From: Desulfofustis sp.
GTDB lineage: Bacteria > Desulfobacterota > Desulfobulbia > Desulfobulbales > Desulfocapsaceae
DNA: 5,316 nucleotides
Direction: 5' to 3'
NCBI GenBank assembly: GCA_029287755.1
Contig: JARFQM010000322.1
Location: 1 to 5,316 of the forward strand
Positions 1 through 5,316 of the stretch are shown in pieces. The number at the start of each line of letters is the position of its first letter. Position 1 is the first letter of the stretch. Under the pieces are notes generated by a model. The model was not told where the DNA came from, searched no databases, and saw nothing but the letters and a program-made list of their open reading frames with translations. Made by a program: the position numbers and the translations under genes.

Positions 1-107
1 GATAACCTTGAGATAAAAACAGGACAGTAATTCAGAGACACGAATGAGACTTTGACCGCAAGGCGCGTCCATCATATCAACCGAAGACGCTGCCGAATCT
101 GCCAGCG

Positions 108-140
108 GTGCCTGGTTCGCCAGGGTGTGAGCCCCGGCAC
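108..140 (-). repeat. Foldable inverted-repeat element just after the kinase
   Basis: Twelve bases after the kinase stop the transcript could form an outer stem GTGCC (140-136) with GGCAC (112-108), enclosing either one hairpin CCTGG-CGAA-CCAGG (124-111) or two small hairpins (GGG 135-133 with CCC 125-123, and TGG 122-120 with CCA 115-113). No T-run follows, so it is not an intrinsic terminator by sequence. It may stabilise the 3' end or be an intergenic repeat; the rest of 1-151 shows nothing else. Confidence 0.35.
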
Positions 141-151
141 GCACTACCTGA

Positions 152-1645
152 TTAAATGACCTTACCAAGCTGCTGCAGGGCGCGGTGCAGGGAGGCTCTT
201 TTTTCGTTCAGCTCCTGGTAAAATGCAACCATGGCGGGATCGGGCTTGAACACGGTTTCGGAGCCGGGCGGCTGGATGGTCGCAAAGGCCTGTTCATAGG
301 AGTCGTAAAGCCCGCAGGTCACCGCCGCGGAAATCCAGGCGCCCAGGGAAGTGGACTCGCGATTCTTATGCAGAACCACATCCGTTCCATAAATATCGGC
401 CTGCAACTGGTTATAGGCGCCAAACTTGGTCATCCCTCCAGAGACACTTACTGTTGAGAAAGAGCCGAGCTTCTGCTTAAAGGCGGCGATGTTTTCACCC
501 ATGGCCATGACAATACCTTCCAGAACCGCCCGTGCCATATCAGCCCTGGTCGTTGCAAGTTTCAGTTTATAGAAAACACCGCAATCGTCAGGGTTCCAAT
601 GGGGAGCCCCGCTTCCCTCGAAATAGGGAAGCAGCAGCACCCCATTGGCGCCCGGAGGACTGGTGAGGACCTCCCGGTTACTCTTTTCTATGGCCGCGTC
701 AGAACTATCGCCATAGCACTGCTCGAGGTACCATCGATACACGGTTCCGGTGGTCAGCATTCCTGCTTCCAGGTTGTAGCTTCCAGGTATCGCACCGATC
801 TTGCACAAAAAACGTTTCTGCTCATCGAGGATCGGCGTCTCCGTATGGGCGATGAGATAGGACCCCGTGCCGGTCGTGCACTTGAGCTTGCCTTCGCTGA
901 TGATGCCCAGTCCCAGGGCGGCGCATTGCTGATCGCCTCCGGCGGATATGATTTTCGTGTTTTTCGGAATCCCGGTGATCCTTTCCAGCTCGCCGGTAGT
1001 GGCAGCGCACACCGACCCGGCTGGTACCAGATCACAGAGGTGTTTTCTGTCGACCGAAAAGATGTCTAATAACTCCTCGTCCCAGTCTCTCGAATAGATA
1101 TTGAGAAGAGTGGTATTGCTGGCCAGCGATTCATCGGTCACAAATTCTCCGCCCAGGGTGTGCAGGGCGATATCATGCACGCCAAGCATCTTGGCGGTTT
1201 TGTCATAGACATCGCTCATTTCACGTCGCAGCCAGGTCATTTTGACGGCCGACAATACCGGCGAAATCCTCAAACCGGTGAGCTGGTAGACCCGGTCCTC
1301 ATGGGAGGCCAATTCCCTGCAGATCGGCACGGTTCTCTTGTCATGCCACATGATAAACGGGGTCAGCGGCTCGCCACTCGAGTCCACGGGCACCACCGAC
1401 GAGCGCTGGGAGGTGACGCTGAGCGCCAGTACATTCAATTTGTTTGATCTGGCAAAATCGTAGGATTCCTTGAGCAGGGAGAGGAGCTCTTGGACGAACT
1501 TGCGGCCATCCAACTCTACCCGTTTGTCTTCATAATATTCCGGTACCGTGAGTCTCCGACACTTGTGCAGCACCTTCCCGGCGGGGTCATGGTGGACAGC
1601 ACGCATAGAAGTTGATCCGATATCAACGGTGACGATGGAATCCAT
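152..1645 (-). CDS. FGGY-family carbohydrate kinase (LyxK/XylB-like), probable sugar-acid or ketopentose kinase
   Basis: A 497-residue cytoplasmic sugar kinase of the FGGY family, close to the family's usual ~500 residues. Seen: N-terminal ATPase-fold phosphate motif VDIGSTSMRAV (residues 7-17); SVTSQRSSVV (76-85) and MWHDKR (99-104), the sugar-binding region; AGGDQQCAALG (235-245), in which D238 is the likely catalytic base; TTGTGS (257-262), a nucleotide-phosphate loop; LEGIVMAMGENI (375-386) and VSGGMTKFGAYNQLQADIYG (401-420), the C-terminal adenosine-binding part. ATG at 1645 is chosen because GGAG lies 5 nt upstream and the protein then starts directly at the first beta strand; an upstream in-frame GTG at 1684 has no ribosome site. 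It is last in the operon after a 66-nt gap. Family knowledge: E. coli LyxK, in the yia operon beside homologues of UlaD/E/F, phosphorylates L-xylulose and 3-keto-L-gulonate. Substrate here is inferred from context: 3-keto-L-gulonate, L-xylulose, L-ribulose or possibly L-ascorbate itself. The MWHDKR and GDQQ motifs also resemble glycerol kinase, so the substrate is open. Confidence 0.9.
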   Translation of the reverse strand: MDSIVTVDIGSTSMRAVHHDPAGKVLHKCRRLTVPEYYEDKRVELDGRKFVQELLSLLKESYDFARSNKLNVLALSVTSQRSSVVPVDSSGEPLTPFIMWHDKRTVPICRELASHEDRVYQLTGLRISPVLSAVKMTWLRREMSDVYDKTAKMLGVHDIALHTLGGEFVTDESLASNTTLLNIYSRDWDEELLDIFSVDRKHLCDLVPAGSVCAATTGELERITGIPKNTKIISAGGDQQCAALGLGIISEGKLKCTTGTGSYLIAHTETPILDEQKRFLCKIGAIPGSYNLEAGMLTTGTVYRWYLEQCYGDSSDAAIEKSNREVLTSPPGANGVLLLPYFEGSGAPHWNPDDCGVFYKLKLATTRADMARAVLEGIVMAMGENIAAFKQKLGSFSTVSVSGGMTKFGAYNQLQADIYGTDVVLHKNRESTSLGAWISAAVTCGLYDSYEQAFATIQPPGSETVFKPDPAMVAFYQELNEKRASLHRALQQLGKVI

Positions 1646-1650
1646 GTTTG

Positions 1651-1654
1651 CTCC
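1651..1654 (-). promoter_or_regulatory. Ribosome binding site of the FGGY kinase
   Basis: Minus-strand GGAG ends 5 nt before ATG at 1645. It decides the start: the longer in-frame reading from GTG at 1684 adds 13 residues and has no purine-rich site upstream. The site lies in the 66-nt gap after ulaF, so the kinase appears to be initiated independently rather than by translational coupling. Confidence 0.7.
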
Positions 1655-1711
1655 AGGAGATAAGTACAGTAGTTTGCTCTTCACGTAAAAGAAGCGCTGA
1701 TCTGCCCGGCT

Positions 1712-2407
1712 TTATTTCTGTCCGTAATAGGCCTCTTCGCCGTGCTTCCTTAGATAGTGCTTGTCAAGGAGTTCTTGAGAAATACCAGCTATCTCGGGAT
1801 TAATAGTCAGTGAGGCAAAGGCCATCTGGGCAATCTCTTCCAACACGACCGTGTTATGTACTGCATTCATCGGCTCACTGCCCCAGGTAAACGGGCCGTG
1901 ACCGCTGACCAGAACAGCCGGGACCGCCTGCGGATCGATCTTGCGCACTTGAAAGGTCTCGACGATAACCTTGCCGGTTTCGAGTTCGTAGGCTCCATTG
2001 ATCTCTTTCGAGGACAGCGCTCGGGTGCAGGGAATCGGACCATAAAAATAGTCGGCATGGGTGGTGCCCAGCGCCGGCAGATCACGGCCGGCCTGGGCCC
2101 AGGCGGTGGCCATTCTCGAGTGGGTGTGTACAACCCCGCCGCAGTCGGGAAAGGACCGGTATATCTCCAGGTGGGTGGCAAGATCCGAACTTGGGTTGTA
2201 GCTGCCCTCCAGCACCCTTCCTTGCAGATCGACGGTCACCAGATCATCCACGCTCATCTGCTCGTAGGGGACGCCGCTTGGCTTTATCGTCACTTCCCCT
2301 TTCTCCCTGTCTATACCGCTCGCGTTGCCCCAGGTGAATATCACCAGCCCCATCCTCTGCAGCTGCAGGTTCGCCTCGAGAATTTCTTCTTTTTTGGCCT
2401 TATCCAT
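1712..2407 (-). CDS. ulaF: L-ribulose-5-phosphate 4-epimerase (UlaF/SgbE/AraD family)
   Basis: A 231-residue class II aldolase-like metalloenzyme, the same length as E. coli AraD/UlaF. It interconverts L-ribulose 5-phosphate and D-xylulose 5-phosphate by retro-aldol/aldol chemistry, the last step of the ascorbate branch. Seen: [10 protein letters not shown] (25-34) and KPSGVPYE (42-49), phosphate/substrate loop; [11 protein letters not shown] (73-83) with D75; VVHTHS (92-97) with zinc ligands H94 and H96; GTTHADYF (114-121) with D119; SGHGPFTWG (168-176) with third zinc ligand H170; C-terminal [11 protein letters not shown] with Y228. These match the AraD ligands and catalytic Asp/Tyr, shifted by one. 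ATG at 2407 overlaps the end of ulaE by 8 nt (2400-2407), with a strong GAGGGGGG site 8 nt upstream inside ulaE, so translational coupling is likely. AraD, UlaF and SgbE paralogues are hard to separate by motifs; the ula name rests on the neighbours. Confidence 0.95.
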   Translation of the reverse strand: MDKAKKEEILEANLQLQRMGLVIFTWGNASGIDREKGEVTIKPSGVPYEQMSVDDLVTVDLQGRVLEGSYNPSSDLATHLEIYRSFPDCGGVVHTHSRMATAWAQAGRDLPALGTTHADYFYGPIPCTRALSSKEINGAYELETGKVIVETFQVRKIDPQAVPAVLVSGHGPFTWGSEPMNAVHNTVVLEEIAQMAFASLTINPEIAGISQELLDKHYLRKHGEEAYYGQK

Positions 2408-3269
2408 CGATGAATCCCCCCTCGATCATTCTCTGAAAAATCCACTCCCGGGATTCTTTTATCTCTTTCACGGGATCCTCGGCCTTTTCAGTCCACATCT
2501 CGAGCAGAAACGGCCCTTGATAATTGAGTTTTTTAAGCACGGCAAAGGCTGCGGGAAAATCGACGCAGCCGGTGCCAAAGGGAACCTCTTTGAATGTCCC
2601 CTGATGGGTAGCCGTGACGGCAACAGTTTCCTTGAGGTGCAGGGCCACGATGTGCGGAAATCCCAGCTCCAGCTCACCGGGGACATCGTTGCCCCAGGCA
2701 CTCAGGTTGCCTATGTCGGGATAGACGCTGAACCACGGCGAGGGAAGCAGTTTGCGCACGTTCATGAACTTGACGATCGAACTCATGAAGGGATGGTCCA
2801 TGATCTCCATGGCCAGCATCACCTGCTCCCGGGCTGCCATTTCCAGACTCTTCTGCATGCCTTCCAGGTACCAGCGCCGGGTGTCCTCATCCCCCTGCTC
2901 GTAGTACACGTCGTAGCCGGCCAGCTGGATGGTGCGGACGCCGGTATCCACACAGAACAGGATTGCCTTTTCCATAACCTCGAGCGCCTTGCGCCGCACT
3001 TCCGGATCATGGCTTCCCAGGGGATAACGGCGATGCCCGCTCAGACACATGGTGGGCACCGTCAGGGGGCTGTCGAGTACGGTCTGGCAGAAGTCCTTGC
3101 GTTCTGCCACGGTCCATTCAAGTCTGGCTAAGCGCTCATCGGTCTCATCAACGGAGATTTCCACGTGGGTAAAGCCCAGTTTTTCGGCCATCGACAGCCG
3201 GGTTGCCCAGTCTATGTTTCCGGGCAGGGCCTTTTCATAGATACCGAGCTTGATATCCTCTCGCTTCAT
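2400..3269 (-). CDS. ulaE: L-xylulose-5-phosphate 3-epimerase (UlaE/SgbU family)
   Basis: A 289-residue TIM-barrel sugar-phosphate epimerase that converts L-xylulose 5-phosphate to L-ribulose 5-phosphate, third step of the pathway. Seen: [10 protein letters not shown] (8-17) at the N terminus; [17 protein letters not shown] (36-52); [15 protein letters not shown] (74-88); [11 protein letters not shown] (114-124); [11 protein letters not shown] (152-162); [14 protein letters not shown] (183-196); [10 protein letters not shown] (206-215); EVPFGTG (228-234); [12 protein letters not shown] (255-266). The likely divalent-metal ligands are E155, D185, H211 and E257, matching the four-ligand site of the family. 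Against E. coli UlaE (recalled) the match is near end to end, but the segment after the metal ligand H211 (about 214-223) looks roughly six residues longer. ATG at 3269 sits 5 nt after the ulaD stop with only a weak GGTAG site, so coupling to ulaD is likely. SgbU is the alternative paralogue name. Confidence 0.96.
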   Translation of the reverse strand: MKREDIKLGIYEKALPGNIDWATRLSMAEKLGFTHVEISVDETDERLARLEWTVAERKDFCQTVLDSPLTVPTMCLSGHRRYPLGSHDPEVRRKALEVMEKAILFCVDTGVRTIQLAGYDVYYEQGDEDTRRWYLEGMQKSLEMAAREQVMLAMEIMDHPFMSSIVKFMNVRKLLPSPWFSVYPDIGNLSAWGNDVPGELELGFPHIVALHLKETVAVTATHQGTFKEVPFGTGCVDFPAAFAVLKKLNYQGPFLLEMWTEKAEDPVKEIKESREWIFQRMIEGGFIDG

Positions 3270-3274
3270 AGTGT

Positions 3275-3922
3275 CTACCAGTATTTGTTGATGGCTTCCT
3301 TGAAGTCTCTTGCCGCCTGGGCCGGATTATCAGCCCCGTAAAGTCCCCTGCCGGCAATGAAACATTTGACCGGTATGCCCTTGAAGATCCACAGGTCGTC
3401 GGCGTAGAGGCCGCCGGTAACGGAGACCTCAAAGCCCATGTCAGCCAGTCTGCGGATCTTGCCGAGGTCTTCTTCGCCCCACTGCTGGCCGGCCAGCCCG
3501 GCATCACGGCCCCGGTGATAGATGGCCTGAGTCAGACCGATTGCACGCCACTTTTGTGCGTGTTCGAACGTCCAATCGCCATAGAGTTCGATCTGCAGAT
3601 CACCATTGTATTTCCTGGCAACTTCGAGGGCCGCCTCCATCGTCGCATAGGGAGCATTGCAGATTACCGTCATCCAGTCGGCCCCCTGTGAAAAGACAAT
3701 CTCGGCGACGGTGCCGCCGGCATCAGCCGCTTTGAGATCTGCCACGATCATCTTGTCGGGATAGAGGGCCCTGAGCATACCAACCGTTTTTGCTCCTTCC
3801 GCATAGCAGAGAATTGTTCCCATCTCGAGTACGTCAACTTCATCGACAAGCGACCTGGCGGCCGCCAAGGCCGACGGTATATCAAGATGATCGAGGGCTA
3901 CTTGAAGTAATGGTTTCGACAT
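3275..3922 (-). CDS. ulaD: 3-keto-L-gulonate-6-phosphate decarboxylase (UlaD/SgbH family)
   Basis: A 215-residue single-domain (beta/alpha)8 enzyme of the orotidine-5'-phosphate decarboxylase superfamily. It converts 3-keto-L-gulonate 6-phosphate to L-xylulose 5-phosphate and CO2 with Mg2+. Seen: LQVALDHLD (6-14) with D11; VDVLEMGTIL (29-38) with E33; the signature VADLKAADAGG (60-70) with D62, K64 and D67; QIELYGDW (110-117) with E112; YHRGRDA (135-141) with H136 and R139; VTGGL (168-172) and FIAGRGLYG (188-196), phosphate binding. All family active-site positions known to me are intact; H136 and R139 argue for the decarboxylase rather than hexulose-6-phosphate synthase. ATG at 3922 is chosen: GGAGG stands 5 nt upstream and homologues begin M-S-x-P-x-LQVALD; a longer in-frame reading to 3982 would run into ulaG. 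The gene follows ulaG by 19 nt and precedes ulaE by 5 nt. Confidence 0.96.
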   Translation of the reverse strand: MSKPLLQVALDHLDIPSALAAARSLVDEVDVLEMGTILCYAEGAKTVGMLRALYPDKMIVADLKAADAGGTVAEIVFSQGADWMTVICNAPYATMEAALEVARKYNGDLQIELYGDWTFEHAQKWRAIGLTQAIYHRGRDAGLAGQQWGEEDLGKIRRLADMGFEVSVTGGLYADDLWIFKGIPVKCFIAGRGLYGADNPAQAARDFKEAINKYW

Positions 3923-3927
3923 GTGAT

Positions 3928-3932
3928 CCTCC
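3928..3932 (-). promoter_or_regulatory. Ribosome binding site of ulaD
   Basis: Minus-strand GGAGG lies 5 nt before ATG at 3922, in the 19-nt gap after the ulaG stop. This strong site fixes the ulaD start and excludes the 20-residue N-terminal extension that an open reading frame back to 3982 would give. Confidence 0.8.
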
Positions 3933-3941
3933 ACAATGGTG

Positions 3942-5006
3942 TTACAGCAAGGATTTAAACGGCAGATCAGGCTCGATTGCAAAGGCGTCTTCGAAGCCCC
4001 GGGGGTAGTGATATTCCAGTTCGTCCTTGTCGGTCGGATAGGTGAATTTTCCTCCCACCTGCCAGAGATACGGTTTGAATGTATACTTCAGCCGATCCTT
4101 TCTCATTTGCCAGAGCACTTTGATCTCCATCGGATCGGCCTGAAAATTCGTCCATATGTCGTGGTGGATTGGTATAACCACTTCGCAGTTGAGACATTCG
4201 GCCATACGAAGAATGTCCACCGAGGTCATCTTGTCGGTCATGCCTCGCGGGTTCTCGCCATAGGAGCCGAAGGCGACATCAATCTGGTGCTCGTTGCCAT
4301 GCTTGGCGTAGTAGTTGGAATAGTGGGAGTCGCCGCTGTGATAAACGTTGCCGCCGGGGGTTTTGATAAGGTAGTTAACCGCCAGCAGATCCATTTCCTG
4401 AACCGGGTTGCCTTTCAAGACCACGCCTTTGGGGGCGGTCACCAATTCGGTTCTGTCAAAGGCGTCGAGGGCGACTATTTCCGTGTCGCCGACGGTAACC
4501 GCATCGCCGGGTTTAACAGTGACGCAGCGCTCCGCTGGAACCCCCCAGCCGGTCCACAGTTCGACACAGGCCTGGGGGCCGATGAATTTGACTTCCGGAC
4601 CGCAGTTCTGCAAGACTGCCGCAGCCACATTCTCGTCGATATGATCGCCATGATGGTGGGTGGAAAGGACGGCATCCACTTCTTTGATTGCAAAAGGATC
4701 CAGCACACAGGGGACATTTCTTAGATTGGGCTGCAGCTTGAGACAGCCGATCATCCGCTGATGCTGGTGCTGCTCCTTCATAAGTTTGTTCTGCTGGGTC
4801 TTCTTGCCGTGTTTGGTCCAGTAATCGATACAGAGATTCGTACCCCCCTGGCTTTTCAGCCAGATGCCGGTACAGCCGAGCCACCACAAAGCAACAGTGC
4901 CCTCTTTGACATCTTCTTCCTCGATCTCTTCGTTAAGCCAGGTCCCCCATTCGGGAAAGTTTTTCAATATCCATGATTCTCTGGTAATTTCATCTACCTT
5001 ACTCAT
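3942..5006 (-). CDS. ulaG: L-ascorbate-6-phosphate lactonase (UlaG, metallo-beta-lactamase fold)
   Basis: A 354-residue cytoplasmic metallo-beta-lactamase-fold lactonase, the same length as E. coli UlaG. It hydrolyses L-ascorbate 6-phosphate to 3-keto-L-gulonate 6-phosphate; the E. coli enzyme is Mn2+-dependent. Seen: N-terminal [20 protein letters not shown] (7-26), typical of Ula[18 protein letters not shown] (41-57); metal motif THHHGDHID (116-124), an HxHxDH with H117, H119, D121 and H122; [20 protein letters not shown] (222-241) with D226; [16 protein letters not shown] (247-262); [17 protein letters not shown] (276-292), with further His ligands H281/H282; C-terminal [11 protein letters not shown] and [11 protein letters not shown]. 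The match to E. coli UlaG (recalled) is near continuous except a divergent segment of equal length at about 187-207. ATG at 5006 has AGAGGA 7 nt upstream. It is the first gene of the operon, unlike E. coli where ulaG is divergent from ulaABCDEF. Confidence 0.97.
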   Translation of the reverse strand: MSKVDEITRESWILKNFPEWGTWLNEEIEEEDVKEGTVALWWLGCTGIWLKSQGGTNLCIDYWTKHGKKTQQNKLMKEQHQHQRMIGCLKLQPNLRNVPCVLDPFAIKEVDAVLSTHHHGDHIDENVAAAVLQNCGPEVKFIGPQACVELWTGWGVPAERCVTVKPGDAVTVGDTEIVALDAFDRTELVTAPKGVVLKGNPVQEMDLLAVNYLIKTPGGNVYHSGDSHYSNYYAKHGNEHQIDVAFGSYGENPRGMTDKMTSVDILRMAECLNCEVVIPIHHDIWTNFQADPMEIKVLWQMRKDRLKYTFKPYLWQVGGKFTYPTDKDELEYHYPRGFEDAFAIEPDLPFKSLL

Positions 5007-5013
5007 TGTCTAT

Positions 5014-5019
5014 TCCTCT
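5014..5019 (-). promoter_or_regulatory. Ribosome binding site of ulaG
   Basis: Minus-strand AGAGGA lies 7 nt before ATG at 5006, a normal spacing. It supports the start that matches the N terminus of known UlaG proteins ([14 protein letters not shown]). Confidence 0.7.
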
Positions 5020-5089
5020 CTTCGAGTTTTGATTTCTATGAAAAGGAGCTGTTGACTCACAATCTGGTTGGCAGCGCACACTTGGTGCC

Positions 5090-5104
5090 GTACTGACGCA
5101 GTAC
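5090..5104. repeat. 15-bp palindrome in the ulaG leader
   Basis: GTACTG-ACG-CAGTAC: perfect 6-bp arms with a 3-nt centre, 84 nt upstream of the ulaG start. In the transcript it could form a small hairpin; as DNA it could be a second operator with the same 6-3-6 layout as the palindrome at 5204-5218, though the arm sequences differ. The seen symmetry is firm; the role is inference. Confidence 0.45.
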
Positions 5105-5125
5105 CTTGAAATTCACGCTGACGCA
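5093..5125. repeat. Direct repeat CTGACGCA, two copies
   Basis: The octamer CTGACGCA occurs at 5093-5100 and 5118-5125, start to start 25 bp. The first copy overlaps the palindrome at 5090-5104. An 8-bp repeat at this distance may be chance or part of a binding site; no function is assigned. Confidence 0.3.
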
Positions 5126-5203
5126 ATTCGGTAGTGCATCAAGCAAAGCAAAAACTGGATTTTTTATATCTCCTGATAGATGTCTTGGTCGGCATCGCAG
5201 TTC

Positions 5204-5235
5204 GTGATATGTTATCACATATAACACATAATAAC
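5204..5235. promoter_or_regulatory. Overlapping palindromes, candidate operator of the ula operon
   Basis: Two perfect inverted repeats overlap: GTGATA-TGT-TATCAC (5204-5218) and TGTTAT-CACAT-ATAACA (5210-5226). A third copy of the half-site ATAAC follows at 5231-5235, exactly 10 bp (one helical turn) after the copy at 5221-5225. The cluster is about 200 bp upstream of ulaG and covers the best candidate promoter. The layout fits a dimeric repressor, for example of the GntR or DeoR type, but the regulator is not in the window. It is not a canonical CRP site: the GTGA and TCAC arms are separated by 7 nt, not 6. Confidence 0.5.
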
Positions 5236-5237
5236 AA
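5209..5237 (-). promoter_or_regulatory. Candidate sigma70-type promoter for the ulaG-kinase operon
   Basis: On the minus strand TTGTTA (5237-5232) and TAACAT (5214-5209) stand 17 nt apart, each matching four of six consensus bases. Transcription would start near 5202 and give a leader of about 195 nt. The -10 element lies inside the palindrome 5204-5218 and the spacer inside 5210-5226, as expected for repression. An alternative -10, TATAAA at 5168-5163, has no recognisable -35. Weak matches; the location is inference. Confidence 0.3.
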
Positions 5238-5316
5238 GAAGCAAGCGACAAAATATTGGCCGAAGACCTTGATGCAGCGTGTAAAAAAGCAGCCCCGTCT
5301 TGATTTCTGCATTTCT

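Larger units (their letters stand above)
5007..5316. other. Non-coding upstream region of the operon
   Basis: This 310-base stretch has no supported gene. From the distal end it holds an A-tract with a poor GCAG/CTGC stem (5283-5310), the AT-rich palindrome cluster and candidate promoter (5204-5237), a second TATAAA element (5163-5168), the leader palindrome and direct repeat (5090-5125), and the ulaG ribosome site. Short open frames cross it, but all overlap the palindromes and none has a good ribosome site inside the window. Confidence 0.6.

Noticed and set aside
1..150. Open minus-strand frame after the kinase (50 codons, possible GTG start at 144)
   Set aside because: Fifty codons without a stop are not rare by chance at this base composition, no well-spaced ribosome site precedes the GTG, and the peptide has no recognisable motif. 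It could be the start of a next gene only if the frame continues beyond the window.
1856..2413. 185-codon open frame on the plus strand opposite ulaF
   Set aside because: Entirely covered by ulaF with intact zinc ligands; the translation resembles no known family.
2325..3131. 268-codon open frame on the plus strand opposite ulaE
   Set aside because: It lies antisense to a clear UlaE with all active-site residues; the translation shows no family motif and no domain order. It is a shadow of the codon bias of the real gene.
3923..3982. 20-residue N-terminal extension of UlaD
   Set aside because: It would overlap the end of ulaG, has no ribosome site, and homologues start at the ATG at 3922, which has GGAGG at proper spacing.
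3936..4724. 262-codon open frame on the plus strand opposite ulaG
   Set aside because: Antisense to an unmistakable UlaG. No recognisable motifs, so treated as a shadow.
5203..5219. CRP site
   Set aside because: GTGA and TCAC arms are separated by 7 nt instead of the 6 required by the TGTGA-N6-TCACA pattern.
5057..5251. 64-codon minus-strand frame upstream of ulaG
   Set aside because: It starts at TTG without a ribosome site and runs across the palindromes and the leader. Low-complexity basic composition; no family recognised.
5283..5310. Possible intrinsic terminator of an upstream minus-strand gene (GCAG/CTGC stem followed by six T on the minus strand)
   Set aside because: The stem is only 4 bp with a 14-nt loop; too weak to call, though the T-run is suggestive and the window ends here.

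Overview
The window holds one compact catabolic operon on the minus strand. It reads from about 5210 down towards 1 and carries a nearly complete intracellular L-ascorbate / 3-keto-L-gulonate degradation pathway. In transcription order the genes are ulaG (L-ascorbate-6-phosphate lactonase, 5006-3942), ulaD (3-keto-L-gulonate-6-phosphate decarboxylase, 3922-3275), ulaE (L-xylulose-5-phosphate 3-epimerase, 3269-2400), ulaF (L-ribulose-5-phosphate 4-epimerase, 2407-1712) and an FGGY-family sugar kinase (1645-152). The four ula assignments rest on long motif-level similarity to the E. coli Ula proteins recalled from memory, with the expected catalytic and metal-binding residues present.

How the genes work together: UlaG opens the lactone of L-ascorbate 6-phosphate to 3-keto-L-gulonate 6-phosphate. 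UlaD decarboxylates that to L-xylulose 5-phosphate, UlaE epimerises it at C3 to L-ribulose 5-phosphate, and UlaF epimerises that at C4 to D-xylulose 5-phosphate, which enters the pentose phosphate pathway. In E. coli the phosphate comes from the UlaABC PTS, and ulaG is divergent from ulaABCDEF. Here all four enzymes are in one transcription unit, no PTS component lies inside the window, and the last gene is an ATP-dependent FGGY kinase. This suggests, but does not prove, a pathway in which the sugar acid enters unphosphorylated and is phosphorylated in the cytoplasm by the kinase.

Layout: 5007-5316 is a 310-base non-coding region upstream of ulaG. It holds overlapping AT-rich palindromes around 5204-5235 that coincide with a candidate promoter, and a second palindrome plus a direct repeat in the presumed leader (5090-5125). 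152-5006 is the five-gene operon, with gaps of 19 and 5 nt, an overlap of 8 nt, and a gap of 66 nt before the kinase. 1-151 follows the kinase and holds a foldable inverted-repeat element at 108-140 but no convincing gene or intrinsic terminator.

Organism: a bacterium with moderate GC content and purine-rich Shine-Dalgarno sites. The similarity to enterobacterial Ula proteins and the operon style suggest a Gram-negative (proteobacterial-like) or related anaerobic/facultative heterotroph, but nothing here fixes the taxon. No RNA genes, insertion sequences, CRISPR arrays or phage genes were seen.
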